From contig CM069596.1 of the NCBI GenBank assembly GCA_035771175.1, positions 14,819,501-14,883,500 of the forward strand: a stretch of DNA of 64,000 nucleotides, in the 5' to 3' direction. The DNA is from Paratinospora sagittata. Its lineage: Eukaryota; Streptophyta; Magnoliopsida; Ranunculales; Menispermaceae. Within the stretch, counting starts at the first letter, position 1. Each line of letters starts with the position of its first letter. This document shows, piece by piece, positions 55,690 to 64,000 of the stretch. The translations under genes and the position numbers were made by a program. The notes below the pieces were generated by a model, which saw nothing but the letters and a program-made list of their open reading frames with translations, was not told where the DNA came from and did no database searches.

Positions 55690-56286
55690 ACTTTGATTTT
55701 TTTGCCAAACGTAATGCCAAAATATGGAATGGCTAGTGGAAAAGAAACTTCATCGTCCGAGGTTATTTCTGTTTTATTGGGGGTTGTTAATCCAAGTCCA
55801 ACCAATGGATTCAAAACTCCCGTTCAACAAATCACAAGTCACAAATTCAATGGACAAAATTTTGTCCAATGGTCGCATTCAGTGATGATGTTCATAGAAG
55901 GAAAATGAAAAGAAGACTATCTCATTGGTGATGATGCAAAACCGGATGAGAAGGATCCTAAGTTTAAAACTTGGAAAACAGAGAATAGTATGGTTAGGTC
56001 ATGGTTAATCAATACCGTGAATAACGAAATGGGAGAAAACTTCATGTATTACAAAACAACAAAGGAAATGTAGGATGTCGTGAAGCAGAGCTATTCTAAC
56101 AAGGAGAACACATCAGAAATTTTTGGACTCAAAAGCATTCTACATGAACTTCGCCAAAGAGAACTCAACGTGACTGAATATTTCAACACTTTTTCATGTC
56201 ACTGGCAACAACTGGATATTTTACACGAAGTAGCATGGCACTGTGCAAAAGATCACAAGTTGTACAAAGAGATATTGGAAAGAGAT
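55690..56286 (+). pseudogene. Copia W gag, truncated
   Basis: Plus-strand gag: TSHKFNGQNFVQWSHSVMMF and IEGK, a stop, then DYLIGDDAKPDEKDPKFKTW, SMVRSWLINTVNNEMGENFM, a stop, and KSILHELRQRELNVTEYFNT with FSCHWQQLDIL. This is the usual order of plant Copia gag (DUF4219/UBN2 type). It ends where a gypsy LTR tip begins; pol is missing. Two stop codons interrupt the frame. Confidence 0.75.
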
Positions 56287-56287
56287 A

Positions 56288-56413
56288 GTATGGCGACCCC
56301 ACACCTCGGACCACCATCCCACGAGGGACAACGTGCAGAATGCTAGGGAGGGACGCCCTGACGTAGGCATCTCCGACCACTCGTGGGGTGATCGAGACCC
56401 TACGAGCCTCAAC
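56288..56413 (-). mobile_element. Gypsy LTR 3' tip fragment
   Basis: The first bases (TGGCGACCCC) and the following GGACCACC, GGCATCTCCGACCACTC and CCCTACGAGCC match the complement of the last about 125 bases of the gypsy LTRs at 37,965-38,088 and 45,830-45,957. Only this tip is present, wedged between Copia W and the Copia Z LTR. Confidence 0.7.
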
Positions 56414-57818
56414 CAGACTCTTCACAGACCAAACTCCACTATACAACTCTCTTCATAGGTGAGGATTAAACCTTTACACATTCTCAGCTTGCTGGTGTGA
56501 GAACAGCCATTACACCTTGAGCAACACTAGCTCAATAACCACGATCACTTACTGTCATTTTATAAATGAAATACAAGTTTGGGATATGATTCTTTTACCA
56601 TGAATCAAAGAAATACTTACAGAGTAGATTCTAAAGTCAATCACAGTTTCAACAAAGATAAAAGTTTAATTAAGGCTGAAAGATTGAGATTGTTTGCTCA
56701 TTTTTCCTTCGTTGGATTTTGAATGAATATGAAATAGAATCGATAAATCTAGAAGGAGTTTTAAGATCAATAAGAAATATTAGAGTATTGTATCAGAGTA
56801 ATGATCTTTATTTTCCTTTCAAAACAAGAGTTCGAATAACTTTCAAAGAGTTTCATCGGATAAGAAAATATCTATCTTTTTCTTGTTTTTGTTCTTGGCA
56901 CAATGTAATGTTGCAATATATAAAGAATGAGTTTAGGGTTTCAATCTCCCAAAAACCCTAATACTTTGATTTGAATTTCACTAAAATGTAGTCAATAAGA
57001 ACGTTGAAAATTTTTGAAAACTCTGTGCTTATATGAAAATAGAAATGCTCAGGAAAAGTGGACAATGAACAACTGACAGTTTTGCATTAGCGTCCTACTG
57101 TGACACTAGCGTCCTGAAACAATGAAATCCAGAAGATCAAGTTGGTTCATTAGCATCCTAGAGTGACATTAGCATCCTACTTGAATGTCAACTCGATAGT
57201 CAAGTTGTTTTTAGTTTGTTTAGGAATGGCACTAATCAAGTATCAAAGTCTTACTTGAAAACATGTTTAAATGTTTCCAGAAACGAGTAGCGTCCTGATG
57301 GAGAGGTAGCGTCCTGCAGTGTTGGCTTGATATTAAGTGGCTAACCATTGCATTAGCGTCCTAACATTCCATTAGCGTCCTCGTAGACACTAATCCGAAT
57401 TTTTCTAATTTTTCACTTTTGAAATCGGATCAAATCAAATCAAGCGTTTTACTTTTCGGATCAAATCAAATACTCAGAGAAATATTCAAAGAGTTTGAAA
57501 TTCATTTGAAAATGTTTGAATAAATCGATCAAGCTCATTTTCTCTAAGAATCAAAGACTTTCAAAATCATGTGAAGGACTTATAAGTTAACTGATTTTGC
57601 TGAGCATGTGATGACAAAAATCCTACAAGCCTAAATTATTCTATAGTATTAAATAATATCAGTAGCTTGATTGAACTTGGATCAACACAGTCTTCAACGC
57701 GATCATGACATGAAATTCTCTTAATAATCTTCTTTATGAGTCATCATATGAAGTGTAGGAATGTGGCTTGTAATCATTAAAATATCTCTCATGGGTCATG
57801 AGGGTTATTGTGATAACA
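56414..57818 (-). mobile_element. Copia Z 3' LTR, cut at its 3' end
   Basis: On the minus strand it starts TGTTATCACAATAACCC right after a purine tract. Its inner sequence follows the Copia X LTR (AATGATTACAAGCCACATTC, several AGCGTCCTG words, TTGAGCAACACTAGCTC). The final part, which should end CCAACA, is missing and replaced by the gypsy tip. Confidence 0.7.
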
Positions 57819-57832
57819 ATCTTTCCCTTTTT
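57819..57832 (-). other. Copia Z polypurine tract
   Basis: Minus strand AAAAAGGGAAAGAT directly before the TGTTATC LTR start, like the AAAAAGGGGGAGAT tract of Sireviruses. Confidence 0.75.
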
Positions 57833-58194
57833 GATGATTTCAAACACATTACTGTAGGCCTTGAAGCAAGCTAGATAACATGAATGCATGCAGATACAAG
57901 ATACGAATGACAATGTCATGCAATTTGCTATATGATCATGATATCATCATGTGAGCATGCATGCATACAAAAATGTTGGCCAATGCTCCCCCTTACTTAC
58001 TTATAGATATTTCATTTTCATGCAAGGATAAAGGAAGATAGAGTTTCTTGCTTCAAAGTGACTGCTTCTCCCCTTTTTGAAAATATCAAAAAAAGTGAAA
58101 TGTGTGTACTCCTCCTTTGTTTGCTTCAAAATATCTCAGGATTATGCAAAATATTTAGATTTGATTCAGAAAATATGCCTAATTCCCTTTTGAC

Positions 58195-59508
58195 GTAGTT
58201 AAACTGATCTTTTGGTAAAGCTTTAGTAAAGATATCATTAAGCTAATCTTTAGTTCCAATGTGAATAAGCTTTACATCCCCTTTTTGCACACGATCTCTC
58301 AAGAAATGATGTCTTATCTGAATGTGTTTAGTTCTTAAGTGCAAAACAAGATTTTTAGAAATATTGATAGCACTTGTATTATCACAGAAAATGTCAGCGC
58401 AATCAACATGAATTTAGTAGTCTTGAAGTTGTTGTTTCATATATAAAACTTGATAACAACTACCAACTGCAATATATTTTGCTTCAGCTATGGATAATGC
58501 CACTGAATGTTATTTTTTGTTGAACCAAGAAATCAAATAATTTCCTAAGAAATAACAGAATCCAGAGGCACTTTTTTTTTATCAATTAGACTGCCAACAT
58601 AATATGAATCTACATAACTTTTAAGTTCAAATGAAGTACTTTTGGAATACCAAATTCTGAGATCATTTGTGCCATTTATATATCTAAAAATTCTTTTGAC
58701 ACATTTTAGATGTGATTCATTGGGATTTGATTGAAATCTTGCACACAAACAAACACTGAACATGATATCAGGTCTACTTGCTGTGAGATAAAGTAAGCTT
58801 CCAATCATACTTCTATATAGTTGAGAATCTATGGGTTTTCCTTTCTCATCTTTTTCTAACTTGATTGCAGAGTTACATGGAGTGTCAATGGTTTTTAGAT
58901 TGTTCATGTTGAACTTTCTGATCATTTCCTTAGCATACTTTGATTGGCTTATAAATTTGCCATAAGGCACTTGCTTAATTTGCAAACCAAGAAAGGATGT
59001 AATTTCTCCAATCGTACTCATTTCGAATTCATCTTGCATAAGCTTAGAAAACTCACTACATAAAGTTTTGTTTGAAGCACCAAATATGATATCATCCACA
59101 TAGATTTGAATGAGTAACATATCATCATTTTGGTGTTTGATAAACAAAGTAGAATCGATTTTCCCTTTTTGAAATTTGTGAACTAAAATAAATGAACTGA
59201 GTCTATCATACCAAACTCTAGAGGCTTGTTTAAGTCCATATAAAGCTTTGTGGAATTTGAACACATGTTCTGGGTTATGAGCATCCTCAAAACCTGAAGG
59301 CTTTTTCCACATATACTTCTTCATTGATGTAACCATTTAGGAATGCACTTTTTACATCCCTTTGATATAAGGAAAATTTTTTGTAACAAGCATAGGCAAG
59401 TAACATTCTGATTGCCTTTATTCTTGCTACTAGGGCAAAGCCTCCCTTAAAGTCTATGACTTCTTCTTGATTGTACCCTTATGCAGCCAATCGAGCTTTA
59501 TTTTGGAC
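58195..59508 (-). pseudogene. Copia Z reverse transcriptase and RNase H
   Basis: Minus strand: IVQNKARLAAxGYNQEEVID, LLAYACYKKFSLYQRDVKSA with FLNGYINEEVYVE, then an open frame of 263 residues (59336-58545). It includes HKALYGLKQASRVWYDRLSS, active site YVDDIIFGAS, SFLGLQIKQ and IGSLLYLTASRPDIMFSVCL. RNase H follows (HSVALSIAEAKYIAVGSCYQ, IFCDNTSAINISKN, RTKHIQIRHHFLRD, IFTKALPKDQF) to about 58195 with several stops. The N-terminal RT part lies beyond the solo LTR, at 62413 and above. Stops and a shift near 59340 make it non-functional. Confidence 0.85.
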
Positions 59509-59513
59509 TATGA

Positions 59514-62407
59514 TGTTGGTCCCACCCAAGAGGGGGGTGAATTGGGTGCGATGGTCAATTTTAAAATTATCTTCCAATAACTTAGTGATTTACATGAGTG
59601 TATTGGAATTGGATGCAAAATAGAACACAGACTAAAATGCAAAAGTGAGACACACGATTTGTAGTGGTTTGGTTGCGCCTACGTCCACTACCTAACCTCC
59701 TCAGTTAGGATTTTAACCTTATCACTAAGGGATTCTCTTACGGGTGAGAACTAAACCGTTACACTTGCCCTTTTACAGGTTAAAGGTAAAGTTATGCTTT
59801 CATGGGCTAAGGATGAACCATTTTCCTTTTTTTGGGATTAAGAAAAACCCATGTTCCTTTTACTGGCTGAGGGAGAACCGATTTTCTTTTAAAGGCTGAG
59901 AGATAACCTATCATTTTTAAGGTTAAGGACATACTTATCCTTTTGCTGGATCAGGATGAACCGATTTCCTTTTTCAGGGCTGAGGAAAAACCTATGTTCC
60001 TTTTATGGGATCAGGAAAAGCCGTTGTGATTTCAAACCTGAAATCACTTAAGTGAATCACGTCCACTTGTCCTGGTTGTTTCACACTGAAACACACCAGA
60101 ATTACAACATAAATAATGTTGGTTCTAACAAAGTAGAATACTTTACAATTAAGCACATTACATAGCATTACAAAGATATGAAGTATGAAATAGGTAATGC
60201 TAAGTTGAAATACACTTACAGTCCTTTACCTTCCAATGTTCGGTATTGCTGAAGTGCAGTTTCAAAAAGCATGAATGATGTGTTATAAAGATCAGTGCTT
60301 CTTCGAAAATAATATAATACCATAAAACATTGAAGTTGAAAATCAAAGGACTAGTGTATACATAGACACAAATAGTTTTCAAAGTAGATATAAAATATAA
60401 GTATGAAAACTTATGGTTCGTTGTTCAGTAGTTAACACAACTACTGATATAGTTCAATACAATACTTAAGATATGAAATCAAGTACAACTGTATTTCTCA
60501 TGAACTATATCTCAAATTCTATCTTCAGCAAGAACGATACCAAGTGTGAATCAGTGCTGAGAATTTAAGAAAATACCAGTCAAATAGATTTTCAAAGAAA
60601 GAATGAAAATAAGATTAGTATGAAAATCATTTGAGTACATACGGTATCAGTGAAAAATACTTTGAAAGATTAGAAAATTAAATTCATTTTGACACAGACT
60701 AACATTCAAAAAGTATTGACACAATGCAAAGTGATTGGCAAGTTGTTTGGTCCTAAGTGCTGGTATTTATAGGCTTAGTGGGACATAGCCGTTAGACATT
60801 TGAAATTCAAATAATATGAACGTTTACACACAACAGCTAGAATGTTATATGAAAATAGCATCTGTAATTTTCATACACATTTTGGTTCTTTCCAGATAGC
60901 ATGAATAAAGAGAATTTCAGGATACACCGATTCATGCATCAGAGAAGATCTCTGATTTATCTGAAAAGTTCTTGTATAGAGATTTGTTCTGAAAAGTAAA
61001 CCGATATGGTGTACGTGTCAGAACAGTGACCATAGTTGAATTAGCGTCCTGATTTCGCAATCAGTATCCTGACGCATAATGTCAACTTTGTCGTTTTGCT
61101 CCTTGAGGACGCTTACCACGTATAAACGTCTTGCTAAACACTTAAGTGAGGGCGCTACTAACTCGTAAGCGTCCTGACTTACTTATGAGTTTAGACGACT
61201 TAAACCTTGAGGGCGCTAATGCACAGTTAGCGTCCTGCTATGTTTAAAAACTATTAAGTGCACGAGGGCGCTACTATCCTAGTAAGCGTCTTGCCTTTAA
61301 AACATAAAACAAAATATGAGGGCGCTACATTATGTGAGCTTCCTACTAGATAAAATTATAACATGAGAGCGCTACTACTATGTAAGCATCCTGCAAGTTA
61401 AGACATTTAAAAAACACGCTAAAGGACAATCAATGTCCTGAAAGTTATTAAGTTGATTTCCAAAAGTAAGGGCGCTCCTATCAAGTAAGCGTCCTGATAG
61501 TTTAATCAACTTATAACCATCAACGTCCTCAAATAAACATTCTTTGAAGAACTTTTGAAAGATCTTTCAGTGAGCTGATGCTAAGTCAACTTCCTGACAA
61601 CTTCAAAGGTTGACTAATATAGAGGACTGCTACTATACAAATAAGCGTCCTGATTAATCAGTTCATTTTAACCTTGAGCGTTATCAGCGTCCTAATGACC
61701 AATCAGCGTCCTGACTTAACAAGTTCAGGAGAGCGCTGCTATTTCATTAGCGTCCTGAAAGGCTATTTGAAAACAATTTTTACTCGTGATAAAATATTCG
61801 ATAAATGCGAATAAAAACTCGGTATATTTCAAATTAAATATATAGTATCAAATCATTTGAAATATAGTTAAAAACGTGCAATCAAAACATGTAGATTTAG
61901 AAAACATATGATAATGATATATGCATGGTTTTGAAAAAAATTTTGAGCAATAACTATCAGAGAAAGATATACCTTAATTTCCTCGTGTATTTCTCATTTT
62001 TCTTGATCGGTACTTCCAACTCTTCATTGTGACTTCTTTGCTAATCTTTGAGCTGAGATGACTTTGAACATTGATCAGAAGATGTTGTCAAGAAGCTTGA
62101 TCAAACCGTTCTTTGATTTATGATGCGATCATTGGAGTCCTTTCACGACTTATATGTCTTTGTTTTCCTTTGATCGAATCATTCACGTGAGATGATCTTG
62201 TCATCAGGATATGATCGTTGAAGTCTATAAGTTGAAACGATCTTGACCATTGGATATGAGCTTTGAGTTCCTTGATTGAGTCGTTCCTTGGCTTTTTGCT
62301 TTTCCTTTGGTGCAGAGATAAATTCTTGATAAACGTTTGTTAGCACCGAAAAATACTCATCAAGTATATTTTAGGGATATGCTAAGGATGAACTGTATAG
62401 GTTAACA
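59514..62407 (-). mobile_element. Solo LTR (Sirevirus-like), 2,894 bp, TSD TATGA, inside Copia Z
   Basis: On the minus strand it starts TGTTAACCTATACAG and ends GGTGGGACCAACA. TATGA lies at 59509-59513 and 62408-62412. It splits the RT codons of Copia Z between DEQGII and VQNKARL; one duplication copy completes the frame. Inside are five or more CTGAGG(G)A-type phrases (59,850-60,020) and a long cluster of GAGGGCGCT/AGCGTCCTG pairs (61,090-61,760). Confidence 0.92.
61090..61760. repeat. Extended cluster of short hairpins, GAGGGCGCT...AGCGTCCTG
   Basis: About nine pairs, for example GAGGGCGCTACTAACTCG then TAAGCGTCCTG. Loops of 10-16 bases, arms mostly complementary, units 50-80 bases apart with unrelated AT-rich linkers. 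Confidence 0.7.
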
Positions 62408-62412
62408 TATGA

Positions 62413-62853
62413 TACCTTGTTCATCATTTTTGTTTCTAAATACCAATTTTGTTCTGATAAGATATTGATGAGATGGTCTAGGAACTAATTCTCATACTTT
62501 GTTTCTAACAAAGTGTCCTAGCTCTTCTTGCATAGCAAGAATCCGATTCTCATCCTTTAGTGCTTCCACTTTTGTAGGTTCAATTCAAGATACAAAAGCA
62601 ACAAGCTCTTGATCTCTTTGAACTGAAGATATAGTGGATACACCTTTCGTTGGATCACCTAATATTTTATCTTTGTGATGACTAATAAGTATTCTAGAGT
62701 TCTTTGAGGCTTCGATTGAACTTTCATTATTGATTTCAGGATTTAGCACTACTTTATTGTCATCATCGTCATCAGTAATGTTCAGTCTTTCAACTTTTTC
62801 TTTGAGATCCTTTTTAGAGTCACTTTCATCGAAGTTGACATGAATGGATTCTT
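62413..62853 (-). pseudogene. Copia Z pol linker and RT N-terminus
   Basis: Minus strand encodes ALKDENRILAMQEELGHFVR, NKVxELVPRPSHQYLIRTKL and VFRNKNDEQGII, the start of a Sirevirus-type RT, ending at the solo LTR insertion. Upstream is an acidic linker region with broken frames. Confidence 0.7.
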
Positions 62854-63736
62854 TTACAACTCTAGTGGTTTTGTTGAAAACTTTATAGGCTTTAATGTGA
62901 AAAGATATCCTAGAAATATTCCTATGTTTGATTTTGGTTCAAATTTATCAAGATTATCCTTGTCATTGAGAATGAAGCATTTGCATCCAAAGACTCTAAA
63001 GTAACTAATGTTGAGTGCTCTACCCTTCCATAGTTCATATGAGGTCTTCTTCATGCTTCTTTTAATCATTGTTCTACTCATCACATGACATGTAATATTA
63101 ATTGCTTCTGCCCAAAAGTATTTTGCTATATTATATTCACTAAGCATAGTTCTACACATTTCTTGAATTGTTCTATTCTTTCTTTCAACTTGTCCATTTT
63201 GTTGTGGTGTTCTAGGAGCTGAAAGATGGTGAGTATAGTCTTGGTTATTACAGAATTCTTCAAGATTTTTATTTGAAAATTCTCCTCCTCTATCACTTCT
63301 AATAATATTTATTTTATATCCTTTTTCATTTCCAACTTTTCGATAGAATTTTATAAACAAATCACACGCTTCATGCTTATGAGCTAAGAAGAATACCCAT
63401 GTAAATCTTGTAAAGTCATCAACAATAAGAAACACATAAGATTTACCTCCTAGACTTTGTGTTTTGATTGATCCAAAAAGATCCATGTGAATCAATTCAA
63501 GAGCTCTAGTAGTAGATAAATATTTCTTGCTCTTAAATGATGATTTGGTATGCTTTCCTAATTGGCATTGATCACATATCTTGTCTTTCAGGTATACTCC
63601 TTTAGGAATACCCTTAGCAAGACCATTTTTTACGAGTCTAGATATGTTATCCATACTAATATGTGCTAGTCTTCTATGCTAGAGTCACGCATCATCATAA
63701 GATATTGCACTTAAACAAGTAATAATTTTTTTTTTC
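62854..63736 (-). pseudogene. Copia Z integrase
   Basis: An open frame of 266 residues (63654-62854) holds the GAG-pre-integrase end (CDQCQLGKHTKSSFKSKKYL), then the catalytic core: HMDLFGSIKTQ (first Asp), IIRSDRGGEFSN (second Asp), TPQQNGQVERKNRTIQEM (Glu). The C-terminal VFGCKCFILNDKDNLDKFEP and IGIFLGY follow. These are the three DDE residues of a Copia integrase. The upstream protease and gag are lost because another LTR begins at 63737. Confidence 0.85.
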
Positions 63737-64000
63737 TGTAACACTCTGTATATGTAAGTCAAACTTGAATGTTGACTAGTACGTAATGTCAGACATATTT
63801 GTACGCGTACACCTATGTACATGGCCTTAGAATAGGTTGAATGTGTGTTTATTAGGGTTGTAAGTGTACCTAGACCTTAAACATAGCACCTGCAACCCAA
63901 CACTTAGTGAAATTTTCACCTGGAGCTTTGAGAAGTGCACTACTTAAAGGAGAAGCGCGCTCCAGTGGTGAAACCTGAGAGCAGTATTTTTTGGATTTTC
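63737..64000 (+). mobile_element. Start of another LTR, runs off the window
   Basis: TGTAACACTCTGTATATG follows a T-tract and interrupts Copia Z. It carries GAAGCGCGCTCC (63952) and a CCTTAGAATAGGTTGA phrase like the solo LTRs at 28140 and 51816. Orientation and family are inferred from this resemblance. Confidence 0.5.

Noticed and set aside
61090..61760. Repeats with spacers resembling a CRISPR array
   Set aside because: Repeat words are short, imperfect and irregularly spaced; the cluster sits inside an LTR bounded by TATGA duplications.

Overview
This window is nuclear DNA from a flowering plant, probably a eudicot or early-diverging angiosperm; I cannot name the species. The evidence is spliced coding sequence of a plant STE24-type CAAX protease, plant-type retrotransposons, a MULE carrying a plant mobile domain (PMD) gene, and a plant Helitron. 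By eye, over 80% of the window is transposable-element DNA, much of it nested. The only cellular gene I can support is the 3' part of STE24/FACE1 on the plus strand.

Region 1 (1-17,384) is STE24. Four exons (2058-2171, 15829-15900, 16005-16070, 16646-16762) encode the last 122 residues in one continuous frame. The 5' exons lie upstream of the window. The first and second visible exons are separated by a 13.66-kb intron filled with LINEs in both orientations, including LINE inside TIR-like insertion inside LINE, plus MITE-like and TIR elements. The intron upstream of the first visible exon also holds a LINE tail and a Copia LTR. A tRNA-derived SINE with a 17-18 bp target duplication lies just downstream of the gene.

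Region 2 (17,385-25,090) is a complete-looking 7.7-kb MULE with long terminal inverted repeats and a 9-10 bp target duplication. It carries an apparently intact two-exon transposase, a PMD gene with three nonsense codons, and an array of about 178-bp repeats.

Region 3 (about 25.2-48.3 kb) is an LTR-retrotransposon cluster: a plus-strand Sirevirus-like LTR, a possible CACTA end, a probable Tat/Ogre-like LTR containing a 2.3-kb solo LTR, and a minus-strand Copia fragment (X) inserted in an older minus-strand Copia (Y). Y is also split by a solo LTR, which is itself split by a nearly full-length 10.85-kb Ty3/gypsy chromovirus-like element. The gypsy gag-pol is one open frame broken only by seven nonsense codons.

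Region 4 (about 48.3-64.0 kb) starts AT-rich and then holds a degenerate Helitron Rep gene split by a 2.86-kb solo LTR and ended by a Copia element (W). Next come a gypsy LTR tip and a large minus-strand Sirevirus-like Copia (Z) interrupted by a 2.89-kb solo LTR. The 5' end of a further LTR runs off the window.

Only STE24 is likely to serve the host. The MULE transposase is the only mobile-element gene whose complete coding frame looks undamaged. Insertion order can be read from nesting and target-site duplications.
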